Origin: Chrysomallon squamiferum
Taxonomy: Eukaryota; Mollusca; Gastropoda; Neomphalida; Peltospiridae
Assembly: GCA_012295275.1 (NCBI GenBank)
Contig: CM022671.1
Span: 33,459,183 to 33,523,182 of the forward strand
Length of the DNA: 64,000 nt
Direction of reading: 5' to 3'
Each line of letters starts with the position of its first letter. Within the stretch, counting starts at the first letter, position 1. Shown one piece after another: positions 13,789 to 26,067 of this stretch. The notes under the pieces are model-generated. The model did not search any database, had not been told where the DNA came from, and was given only the letters and a program-made list of their open reading frames with translations. The translations under genes were made by a program, and so were the position numbers.

Positions 13789-15099
13789 TATATGGCTTTT
13801 AGTTTATTCATAGGTTTCAAAAGTTAGGAATAACTATTTTTGAATTTAGTACGTAAATGTATATGCTTGAAAACGAAAAAAAAAAAAAAAAAAAAAAATG
13901 GCAAGCTGTTAAGAGATTCAAAAATAAATAACTACCTAACTAACTAACAAACAAAATAAATAAATATCAAACAAATAATTAACAATAGAATAATAGTAAT
14001 AAAATAGACTAGTATAATAATAGTAGTAGTAGTAGAAGTAGTAGTAGGAGCAGTAAATAAAAAAATAAAAATGAATAAATAAAACACTATACATATATTC
14101 GAGGGAAACCCAGAAAAAAAAATGGCCGCATTCCTATAATAGTGAAATTATCCAGATGGCCTTATTATATATGTTTCAGTCCTTACAGTGGTTTGTAATT
14201 CCCAGCAAGCTTCTACGTTCTATACAATTAAAGATACAGAATCTGCAAAGTAATGCTATTTCCTCTCGTATCTGCAACTAGTCATGTCCAATTTTTCGTC
14301 TTTTACAAATTACGTTAAGTCGAAATGTTCACACGTGTGCCGTGTCCTCTTTAATTTGTAATAAATTCTCACACTCTTTCGCTTTTAAATTGGAGGAAAA
14401 TAGAGAAGAAAAAGAATGGATGAATGAATTACTGAATCTTTCAAGTTGAATGACATAGAAGAAAAGAAAAAGAAAGAATTCTTTAACCTTTCAAATTGGA
14501 GGAAAATGGAGAAGTAGAAGAAGAAGAAATAATTCCTGAGTCTTCTGAATTGGAAAAGAATAGAAACTTCCTCAACAGTCAGGGCTTTAATACAGAATAA
14601 TGAATTCGTAATTTCTTGTAGACAGCATGGCTCGCTAGGCTACGCTTCACATTCGCGATTCACATAATATAATAATAAGACGGAGCATCACGAATCTTAC
14701 ACTTTCAAACGTCATCTAGCGAATTTATATCTAAATACGCGATGGTTCAAATTGGCAGGGTACGCTCAATGATTTAAATTTTATGTTCAAACCTCATTTT
14801 TTTTATATATATGTATTCCTTTGAGTATTTGTTGTCAGCTTAGGCACGTATATTAGCTACTGAACGATTGGAAACTTATTGAATAAAATCTCAGTACATA
14901 TTAATAATTCACGATTAATAAAATTCGTGTAGGATGTGGAAAAACAAACCACTTGCCGCTGCATTTTGACTACTCATCGATTGTGAACGTAAGTAATTTT
15001 GTAGTATGTTTCATCAGAACTATTGCAGTTTACATAAGTGTATTTATTATTCGTGGGAATAATCGCCGACTTCACCAAAATGTTACAGGTCAACAGAAG

Positions 15100-15131
<32 letters not shown>

Positions 15132-16024
15132 TATTATTGTTTTGATATATATATATATATGCACCTTATTGTAGAAAGAAAAACATAAACCCTGTGCGGA
15201 ACAGGAAATTGCCTAATGGCTGAGATAAAAAGAGGAGAAGAGAGAGGAAGACAAAGTGTCGTGGGTGGAAGTTATTTAAGAAAATGATCTGATGTGTTTT
15301 TCGCTACTGACAAAGTCATCAATGACGGCGAAGACGAGAGCATTTGAATATTTACAATCCCGTTAAAGGTAATAAAAATGGACACATTAGAAAATGAAAC
15401 CATTAAAAAACATGGAATTTTCCAGTCGCTGAATTTTTATGTGTCTTTCGAGAATTCTAGCAACAGATTCAAGAGTTTTTTTTTTTTTTTCTTTCTTTGC
15501 TGCTTGATCAAAGAAACGATAAAACAGGAGGAGAATATTGTAATCTTACCCGACTGGGCATTCGCGATTAACCGAGATCACTGTCGGATGAAACTCGATC
15601 GCGGGTTCACGCGGGAGACATTTTTTACCCGAGCTGGCTGCTACCGAAGGATAATCGTTTTTTTCCGATAATTTTCGCCGTGTGTTAATGGCAGAACAAT
15701 CCAACAGAATTTTAAACCGAAAAATACCAAAGGGGATTTTTACAGAACAGATGTCGCGTGAAAAATGGCTGTTGGCAAAACGATTAGTGATACCATAATT
15801 TGATCTCGACTACATAGTCGCGTCATCAGCCCTTGGGATAACAGCTGTCACGACTTCTACCGATAAGGCGGTCATTATATTCGAAATGGCCAGTTTGAGG
15901 CTGTCAAGTAATGGACACGACTTAATAAAGCGAAAATTCAACTCTGACATATGGCGACTTGTTAGAAAGTATTGCGTTATAGCTTTCAAAATATTTGGTA
16001 AAATGGAGACCATTTCAGAACTCC

Positions 16025-16037
16025 ATTATTATTATTA

Positions 16038-16085
<48 letters not shown>

Positions 16086-16163
16086 GTTACGTATTTCTCT
16101 TTTTCTGAAAAGTGCTTACATTCCATTCATTCAGATTATACATTTACGATATTAACATTATTA

Positions 16164-16210
<47 letters not shown>

Positions 16211-16262
16211 TTTTTTTTTTTTTTTTTAAGATTTATTTATTTATTTATTTATTTATTATTAT
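16025..16262. repeat. (ATT)n / (TTA)n / (TTTA)n cluster
   Basis: Three AT-only arrays close together: ATT at 16025-16085, TTA at about 16148-16210 running into a T-run, then TTTA at about 16236-16262. Confidence 0.9.
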
Positions 16263-16924
16263 TATTTTTAAATCAAAAATATAATTACATTTTTCAAATA
16301 ATGACATCATGTCTTTCAATTTTCCCTTTTTGGCATAAATACGTATTTGTCTGATGGGAATGTGGGGGGAGAATTTGGTCTTAGAAAAGAGAAAAAACAA
16401 ACAACATCTGTATTCAAACTCAATTTCTTTCTGTTTAGCTAGTTTGACCCGACGCGTTAATTAGCGACCAATCGCAAGAATTGGCGAACGTGAAATTCTC
16501 CTGACCACAGTAAAATATCCAAGGTTACCTTTCTTTTCTGTTTTTTTTTTTTTTTTTTTCTTGAATGAGTTGTCTTGGGGATTCGAGTAACTGAAATAGC
16601 AATTTAACGCGATGCCATCGAAAAATATTTATATTCTCGTGAAAATTCTTTATTGAATTGCTCATTCAAGAGTGGCTTAAATACAAATTAATTTATTGAA
16701 GAAGAAGACGAAGAAGAAGAAGACATTTTTTTATTAAAAAAAATAAAAATAGGAAAGGCAGTGTGAAAAAGAGCGAGCTAATTAATATGAAAGTTTACTG
16801 TGAAGAACGTTCACTAGTTATTGGCCCTGCCTTCATCCAGGTTAAGATTTATAAACAGGTGCTCTGTTTTATTCTGTTAATTTACTGTTACTACCACCAC
16901 TACTACTACTACTATAATTATTTT

Positions 16925-16925
<1 letters not shown>

Positions 16926-16990
<65 letters not shown>
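16926..16990. repeat. (TAA)n directly joined to (TTA)n palindrome
   Basis: About 12 TAA/AAT units switch without spacer near 16962 into about 9 TTA/ATT units, which makes a near-perfect self-complementary arm pair. Confidence 0.9.
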
Positions 16991-16994
<4 letters not shown>

Positions 16995-18054
16995 TTGAAC
17001 AGACTCAGTTAAGAAAATAAATATCAAGTGTTATCACATATTATTATAAGCAAACGTTGGTTTCCAGTAAGTTAGATAATACAAAGTATGCTTCTTTTAA
17101 GCAGTTTGATAATTATACTTTTCTCTCGGCCTTGATGGATTCCGCTGAATTCGTGTTCACCTACCAAGAAGCTGAAAAGAACAGTGAGAAGCATTTGCAG
17201 TGGCTACTTTAACGATTATGGATCGATGTGAGTAAGTGTGCTGGTCAGTCAGTAATTACTTTAAAGCAGAATCTGTCTTTAAAATTAGATTACAGAATCA
17301 AATGGGGATATAAATAGAAAATAAATGTGTTTGTACCAAAAATATGTGGATGTGATGCATGATGTACAGTGTACCCTGGATTTAACGGACAGCTACGGTG
17401 AACGTGTGTCGGTTAATACCGAAACATTTGATAAATTGCAAATGTTTGAAAATTATATTTTATTACTATGCAATTTTAATAAGTTTAATTCCATATTGTA
17501 GAAATTATTGATATATTATTTAGTAATATGATATTAAATTAAAACATTTTCAGTTCATAAAAATAAATTAAAACTTGACATTTTTAGATGTATGAAAAGA
17601 AAGCGAAGTGACGTTTTAGAAGGACTTATAGAAATTTATATTAGGAGAAAGTTAATAATTACGATCTCTAAATGTCATATAACAATATAGCAGAAGTATT
17701 ATGATAATATAATAGCTGCTACTGTGATAAAATAATAAAAATATAGTAATCTGTATGTATGTGTCAATTTTATGGTTTTTCTTTTATTCATTTTATATAA
17801 TAAAAATCAGATATATACTTGTATAAAATATGTTATTGGTAGGTAACTGTTTAAGAAATACATTCTAGAAGCAATAACAATTTAAGTAAAGGCAAAATTA
17901 CAATAGTATGCTGAAAATATTTATCACATCAGTATATTTAGTGATGTAATGCTAAATGAAAAAGGAAGGTCACTACAGGAAACCATAAAAACTGATATCA
18001 TGTTTTAATTATTAGTGAACCAGCTGAACAGGTAATGTATTTTAATAGTAAGGA

Positions 18055-18300
18055 GTTTATATCAACAGAGAACTTATTTCAATAGTTACCAAAATTGTAT
18101 CAACAGAACATATTTACAAAAAATAAGGGAATTATACCAAAAGAGCCATAATAATGAAATTATATCAACAGAATATATTTCAGCTGTGAGGAAATTCTAT
18201 CAAAAGACTTAATTAATTAGGGAATCATTTGAACAATATTGAGGGAATTATGTTAACAGTTGAACAATGGGCTATTTCTGTAGTAGAGAAATTATTTACA
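18055..18300. repeat. Degenerate minisatellite, about 30-36 bp period
   Basis: About six irregular copies of a unit built around TATCAACAGA followed by an ATATTTCA-like segment and GGAAAT. Similarity decays to the right. Counted by eye only. Confidence 0.4.
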
Positions 18301-18928
18301 GTAGCAGTAATCCTTTCAGTAGTTAATAAAATATTTGGATGGTTGGAAAAAATTTGTGACAGTGGAGGAAACAGCATGGATTCATTTATCACGGAAGTTA
18401 TTTCCATTCTCCAAAATGTGATAGTATTAGTACATGATAAAACAACAAAAACATTATAATATAAAATCATTATGATAATACAGCAGCTGCACTATGATAA
18501 TATATAATAGAAATAGAAAATACAGTAGTATTACCATAATGCAACAGCTGCACTACGATAAACCAAATCAAATATTATGATAGTACAACAGCCTCTTGTT
18601 ATGAAACATCGTATATATTATAATAATAATGCTATAATAATACAGTATGTACATAATGCTTAAGTTTTCTTGAACATCTATAAAAAGAAAGTAATAATTA
18701 AAATTTTAAAATTAAGACATTTAACATTTTCTTATAGATACATACATACTACATAAAATAAGAAACAAGTAAGAAAGGAAAATTCCACACTAAAATTAAG
18801 AAAGACATAACTCCTCTTTCAAAGCATTTATACAATTCATTGTTCATATTAAAACATGTGCAACTGTGAAACCTGTTGATCCAAATAATTTGCAAAAACA
18901 TGGACAAAGATAAAAATATAGTGCTGTG

Positions 18929-18933
<5 letters not shown>

Positions 18934-18985
<52 letters not shown>

Positions 18986-19012
18986 TATGTATGTATGTAT
19001 GTATGTATGTAT
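18934..19012. repeat. (CA)n then (TATG)n microsatellite
   Basis: About 24 CA units, then TATG/GTAT tetranucleotides. Confidence 0.95.
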
Positions 19013-19490
19013 TTAGGCATAGAAAAAGCAAACACAACCTTGATGGTTATCATTGTAGTTTTACAGACATAAGACCAAAACAGGCATCCTAACATCAGTC
19101 TTTACAAAAAAATATGCACAGATAAAATATTTTACATATTCTTTACAAAATAAGAACAAAGAAGAAAATTCTACTCTAAAATCCCACCAGTCTATTTTAG
19201 TTGCTAAAAGTGAGATACTATTAAAAGCACAAAGAATTAAAATAAAATAAAATATATATATAAAAGAAATCATATACAAAAAAACCATTATATGAGTGCA
19301 CACAAATACATTAAGAAATACTGTTTAAAATTAATTCCAAATTAAGAAAGACATTTACAGAATTCATTGTTGATATAAAAATGTGCAACTGTGAAACTTG
19401 TAGATCCATACAATTTGTAAAAACATTGACAAAGATAAAATATAGTGCAGTGAATTTATTTAGTCTTTTTCCAAAAAATATTTTACATTT

Positions 19491-19578
<88 letters not shown>

Positions 19579-19598
19579 TTATTTATTTATTTATTTAT
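19491..19598. repeat. (CT)n-(CA)n-(TA)n-(ATTT)n compound microsatellite
   Basis: Ten CT, about 26 CA, seven TA and five ATTT units in direct succession. Confidence 0.95.
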
Positions 19599-21380
19599 AT
19601 ATGTATAGCAAAAACAAAAACAACCTTGATGGTCATTATTGTAGTTTTACAGATGCAAGACCAAAATGGCATCCTTACATCAGTCCTTACATATACAGGT
19701 ACAGATTCTCATAAGTATGAATATATTTATAAAATTAAAATAGTACAATTTTACAGCAAAATTTTTTTTCACTAAAGTAACAATTAAATTATTTAGAATA
19801 ACAATAAGACATTGTAGAACTAGATATAAAATTATAAAACAACTCCATACTACTGAAAATTATGGAAATCACATGATATTTAAATCAGAAATGGTCAAAA
19901 TATTCCCTTTATAATGATATATGAAAATAAAAGATCAAGTAATTAAAGCACATTTTAAGAAAAGCAGACATTCGTAATTAATACACAAATTACCGTAATA
20001 TATACATCTATAAAATATATGTTATTAATTTATATAATGTAACAAGAACAAGATAAATGTCAGATTACGACCAATCTTCAATACCTTGCCATTAGTTCAC
20101 TGATATAAGCGATTAATTAAAATGTACCTATGTGCCAGTCTAATTGCTATTTGTCTAATTACAAAAGATTATAAGTTACTGGTAATGAATGTTTATTAAT
20201 AATAAAGTAGTGACAAAGAAATAAAATAAAAAATACAATTTCTGAGAATATATGAAGTTCAGTAATTTTATAACATCATTTAATATTCAGAAATGAAAAA
20301 TACACATAATAAAGTATTGACAAAGAAATAAATAAAAAAGAAAATGTAAAAGTTTGAGTATTCTAGTAAGCTATTTATTGTCATACTTTATTGGTAGTAA
20401 AGTAACAAATTAAATGAACTCGCGGAAGTATTGTGTGTTTAGTATGTTATTTTGTACTGCATCTGGTACACATTCACATTCAAATGTATATAGAATTTTA
20501 TGAATTTTTTATGAATATTCGTTTATTTATTTATTCTTATTTTATTCTTATTTTGTTATTATGTTTGAATGTGTATCCAGATTAATCTGAACATTAAAGT
20601 GTACTAGATGCCATAAAAAAGAAAATGCTAAATATTTATAAATACTTAAATTTCACGAGCTGTCTCACTGGTAAATCTAGACAAAACTAAACCTACAAAC
20701 TACAGTGAATGCATCTGAAAAATAATAAAGTACTGTACATTTTCTCAGTTACAAAAATATTCAGCAGAATGTCTAAATTTTGTGGTAAGACACATCAAAG
20801 AATTTATTTTGTAGTTCCATAGTTTAGAAAGTTTCCTATTTTTCAATAATTAATTCAATATATTTATAATGAAAATATTGTTTGCAAACTAAGATAGGCT
20901 GCCTGAACAAGCATCATTTGTAGCCTGACAACATTTTATTTTTAATGTTTTAAATTGTTTTAAATTGATTATTTCTGTTTGGCATATTTATTGTGAGTGT
21001 GTGCAAATGGCCAGCTGCATAGGTGTATGTTTTGTATATATACCATCTCTTTAAAAAAATTGTCTCTGTGACTGTGCAAGTGTACGAAACTTATGTAGAT
21101 ACTGTATTTCTTCTGATCACTGGTCTTATTCATTGTTAAACGTTTCATTTATTATGCAATGCTATTTATCATTCATTAACCACGTGTAGTAGATTGAAAA
21201 GAACTATACTATATTATTTTGTGAGTTAAGCTCTAAATGAGTTTTAGTTTTTTTTTAAGTTTCCACTTAAAACTTTCATTACTGAGTATATTTGGTCACA
21301 TGAATATTTCCCCAGTGACAGCTCTACTGATGACTTGGTTTCTAACAGCCAGACAAAAAACATAATCAGTCAGTGAAATT

Positions 21381-24300
21381 TTACACAGAACTGTGCTTTC
21401 TGTACATCATAACTGGACCTGTGGGGACGTACATGTAAGACTTTCCAGTCAGGTATTCCTGCTCTCCTTGGGCTTTATGTCTTGTGTTACCACTGATATC
21501 ATAAATAAAAATGTCTTTGACATCAAAATTTTCCCCTTCATGAACAATCTGCATTCCATTCATATTAGTATCCAGCCTTTCTCTGTTATCTTCATTAAGG
21601 CTATCCTTGACATCAACATTGTACCCTCCATTCATATCAGCGTTCAGCCTTTCTCTGCTGTCACCCTTCAGCCTATCCTTGTCATCAACATTGTACCTTC
21701 CATTCAAATTACCATTCAGCCTTTCTCTGTTGTCATCATTAAACTTATCCTTGACATTGACCTTCTGTCTTCCATTCACATTAGCATTCAGCCTTTCTAT
21801 GTTTTGATTATAAACCGTATGTTTGACACGCGCCTTCCGCCTTCCATTTACAATACCATTCACAATAGCATTCAATCCTTCTCTGTCAACATCAAGCCTA
21901 TGATTCACATGAACTTTCTGCCTTCCATTGACATTAGAATTCAGTCGTTCTCTCTTTTCTTCATTAAGCCTATGCTTGATGTGACCATTCTGCCTTCGAC
22001 AGACATTAGCATTATGCCTTTTTCTTTTGTCATCATAACGGCTATCCTTGATATCACTATTCTGCCTTCCATTCATATTAACATTCAGCCTTTCTCTGTT
22101 GCCATCATTAAGGCTATCCTTGACATCAGTATTCTGCCTTCCATTCATATTAGTATTCAGCCTTTCTCTGTTGCCATCATTAAGCCTATCCTTGACACCA
22201 GTATTCTGCATTCCCTTCATATTAGCATTCAACCTTTCTCTGTTGTCATCATTAAGCCTATCCTTGATATCAGTATTCTGCCTTCCATTCATATTAGCAT
22301 TCAGCCTTTCTCTGTTGCCATCATTAAGCCTATTCTTGACATCAGTATTCTGCCTTCCATTCATATTAGCAGTGAGCCTTTCTCTGTTGTCACCATTAAG
22401 CCTATCCTTGACATCAGTATTCTGCCTTCCATTCATATTAGCATTCAGCCTTTCTCTGTTCTCTTCATTAAGCCTATCCTTGACATCAGTATTCTGCCTT
22501 CCATTCATATTAGCATTCAGCCTTTCTCTGTTCTCTTCATTAATCCTTTCCTTGACATCAGTATTCTGCCTTCCATTCATATTAGTATTCAGCCTTTCTC
22601 TGTTGCCATCATTAAGCCTATCGTTGAATTGACCATACTGCCTTCCATTCACATCAGCATTCAGCCTTTCTTTTTTCTCATCATTACGCCTATCCTTAAC
22701 ATCAGCATTCTGCCTTCCACTGAAATTAGCATTCAGCCTTTCTCTATAGTCATCATTAAGCCTCTCCTTGATATCACTATTCTGCCTTCCATTGACATTA
22801 GCATTCAGCCTTTCTGTATTGTCATCATTAAGCCTATCCTTGACCTCAGCATTCTGCATTCCATTCACATTACAATTCAGCCTTTCTCTATTGTAATCAT
22901 TAAGCCTATCGTTGATATCAGCATTCTGCCTTCCATTCACATTATCATTCAGCCTTTCTCTATTATCATCATTAAGCCTATCCTTGACATCAGTATTCTG
23001 CCTTCCATTCACATTATCATTCAGCCTTTCTCTGTTGTCATCATTAAGCCTATCGTTGAATTCACCATACTGCCTTCCATTCACTTTAGCATTCAGCCTA
23101 CCTTTTTTGTCATCATTACGCCTATCCTTAACATCAGCATGCTGCCTTCCACTGAAATTAGCATTCAGCCTTTCTGTATTGTCATCATTAAGCCTATCAC
23201 TGACATCAGTATTCTGCCTTCCATGGACATTAGTATTCAGCCTTTCTCTGTTGCCATCATTAAGCCTATCGTTGATATCAGCATTCTGCCTTCCATTCAC
23301 ATTAACATTCAGCCTTTCTCTATTGTCATCATTAAGCCTATCGTTGACATCATCATACTGCCTTCCATTCACATTAGCATTCAGCCTTTCTCTATTGTCA
23401 TCATTAAACCTATCGTTGACATCAGAATTCTGCCTTCCATTCATATTAGCATTCAGACTTTCTCTATCGTCATCATTAAGCCTATCGTTGACATCACCAT
23501 ACTGCCTTCCATTCACATTAGCATTCACCCTTTCTCTATTGTCATCATTAAGCCTATCCTTCACATCAGATTTCTGCCTTACACTGACATTAGCATTCAG
23601 CCTTTCTGTATTGTCATCATTAAGCCTATCGTGGACATCAGTATTCTGCATTCCATTGACAGTAGTATTCAGCGTTTCTCTGTTGCCATCATTAAGCCTA
23701 TCCTTATAATCAGTATTCTGCCTTCCATTGACAATAGTATTCAGCCTTTCTCTGTTGCCATCATTAAGCCTATCCTTGACATCAGCATTCTCGATTCCAT
23801 TCACATTAGCATTCAGCCTTTCTCTATTGTGACCATTAAGCCTATTCTTCACATCAGCATTCTGCCTTCCATTCATATTAGCATTCAGCCTTTCTTTGTT
23901 CTCATCATTAAGCCTATCCTTGACATCAGCATTCTGTCTTCCATTCACATTAGCATTCAGCTTTTCTCTTTTGTCATCATTAAGCCTATCGTTGACATCA
24001 GCATTCTGCCTTCCATTCGTATTAGCATTCAGCCTTTCTCTGTTGTCATCATCAAGCCTATACTTGACATGAACCTTTTGCCTTCCATTCACATTAGCAA
24101 TCAGCCTTTCTCTGTTGTCATCATCAAGCCTATCCTTGACATCAGCATTCTGCCTTCCATTCACATTAGCAATCAGCCTTTCTCTATTGTCATCATTAAG
24201 CATATCGTTGACATCAGCATTCTGCCTTCCATTCACATTAGCATTCGGCCTTTCTCCGTTGTCATCATCAAGCATATCGTTGACATGAACATTTTGCGTT

Positions 24301-25357
24301 CCATTCACAGTAGAATCCAGCCTTTCTCCGTTGTCCTCATTAAGCCTATACTTGACATGAACCTTTTGCCTTCCATTCACAGTAGAATCCAGCCTTTCTT
24401 TTTTGTCATCATTACGCCTATCCTTGACATCAGCATTCTGCCTTCCATTCACATTAGCAATCAGCCTTTCTCTATTGTCATCATTAAGCATATCGTTGAC
24501 ATCAGCATTCTGCCTTCCATTCATATTAGCACTTAGCCTTTCCGTCTTATCATCATTAACCCTATTCTTGATATGAACATTCTGCCTTCCATTTTGCAAC
24601 TGTTGACTTGGTGAAGTTGCTTCTGATACTCTGCTTCCTGAATTCTTAAATTCTATATTATCTGAAGATAGGAACTGTTTATTTACAGGTACAACCTGCT
24701 CTCTAATGTTCACTGCTGACTGGTAATTGCCTGATTTCTTCCTTTCTCTTAACAGTTCTTCAATGACCTGATCAAGGTCTGGACTGAAGAGGATACTGGG
24801 TGGTGCAAACCCATTTTCCTTGCTTAGACGAATGATGGCCTGTCGTTGTCCTTCAGTTATGTACAGCAGCAGCTGAGGAGGAAAATTCCATGTGGTCCGA
24901 CCACTGACGTCCTGATAGAAGAGCTTGTTTTTTGTAGCAGCCTCTTGACTTCTGTGAATTGTCCAGCCATCTGGCAGGGCAGAATCTATTAGAAGAATCC
25001 CACAATCACATCTTTCTGAATTCTTCAGATTCCTTTTAAGGGTCTCTAACTTAGGAGCATTTTCATCAAATGGGGTTGAGTAATAAACATTATCCATGTT
25101 GGGACAGTCTGGAAGTGGCAATGCTGGTCGACTGACTGGTACATTAACTTTCCTCTGACGGTCCTTTTCAATTATGTTTCTTCTGATGTCTGAAATTTTC
25201 TGAGTGGATGATGGGAGCCAGCTGGCTACTGCTTCTAGTTCAGTTAAGCTATCAAGTGACACGTGTTTTTCACTGGTCTGGCTGAATAATGGAATTCTGT
25301 TCTTCTCTCTGAAAGACGAAGTGCTGGAACATCTTACAGGAAATGCTGTTTTAGCTT
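21381..25357 (-). CDS. Gene 1, last coding exon: WW domain, repeat array and tail
   Basis: The acceptor is TTTTCCAG before AAGCTAAAAC. The first codon is split, with G from the preceding exon, and continues E-A-K-T. The 3977-bp exon stays open to TAA at 21381-21383. It carries the conserved MDNVYYST segment, the WW domain, a linker with GFAPPSILF, the array at 21561-24593 and the tail. Confidence 0.88.
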
Positions 25358-25969
25358 CTGGAAAATAAAACATTATTCACTGCTGTTTTATGAAATAGGT
25401 TAAACAATACCATAGATACAAAAGAGATATGTTAGTGTTGAAATATCTATCATTAGTGAAGGAAATATACATCAGTCAAATAATAATAACAACAACAACA
25501 GAATTAATATTAGAATTAATGATAGTAATAATAATTTAATACAAGAGTGCAGTAGAGTAAAGATACCAAATCGCTGTACCTGGACTCGTGGCTAAGAAGG
25601 ACGGATGTAGTGAGTTTGGTGATATCGCATGTGGTATCATGGCCTGAGGTATACCTTTTCCCATCTGTTCATCCGGTTGTATCGTCCTTTTACTCACACC
25701 GCCCAACCTTTCGTAGTCCGAGTAATTGTTAATTGGATACAGCAAGTGCACATTCTCTATCTTTTCCAAGTTACCTATTCTGTGGTGCTTGTAAAAGCTA
25801 CACAGTTTCATGAATGACATGAATTTCTTTCCAGGAACGATGTAATACAGGAAGTGTCCACCTTGTTTCTCCATAACCACATTTATGTGTCGTACGGAAC
25901 TATCACTTATACTGTAAGATACATAAATAAATAAACAAATTAATAGCCGATATCAACAACAGCAATAAC

Positions 25970-26022
<53 letters not shown>

Positions 26023-26024
26023 TA

Positions 26025-26067
<43 letters not shown>

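Larger units (their letters stand above)
18750..19695. repeat. Local direct duplication of about 540 bp within the unit 1 3' flank
   Basis: Two copies of the same segment. Each begins near AATTAAGAAAGACAT (about 18795 and 19337), includes TGTGCAACTGTGAAAC, and runs through a CA-rich microsatellite to CCTTGATGG(T) and GTAGTTTTACAGA. Units 2-4 show a single copy, so the duplication is specific to unit 1. Confidence 0.7.
17277..21380 (-). other. 3' flank of gene 1 (unit 1)
   Basis: Non-coding AT-rich sequence downstream of the minus-strand gene 1. It shares many blocks with the 3' flanks of units 2-4, for example the stretch around 20590-20620, CATTAAAGTGTACTAGATGC. TTTATT at about 21147 (AATAAA on the gene strand) is a possible poly-A signal about 235 bp after the stop. 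Confidence 0.5.

Noticed and set aside
22048-23709. Third-frame plus-strand ORFs with a CLPFILAFSLSLLS-type repeat
   Set aside because: These are also shadows of the same array and are interrupted wherever a repeat varies.
21393-24536. Very long plus-strand open frame opposite the gene 1 repeats (also 33534-35597 and 55050-56396)
   Set aside because: It is a frame shadow of a stop-free 72-bp coding repeat. It has no non-repeat domain, and the minus-strand reading is supported by splice phases, SH2 and WW domains and a conserved tail.
21561-24593. CRISPR-like direct repeat array
   Set aside because: Repeats are contiguous 72-bp coding units without spacers, in a eukaryotic exon.
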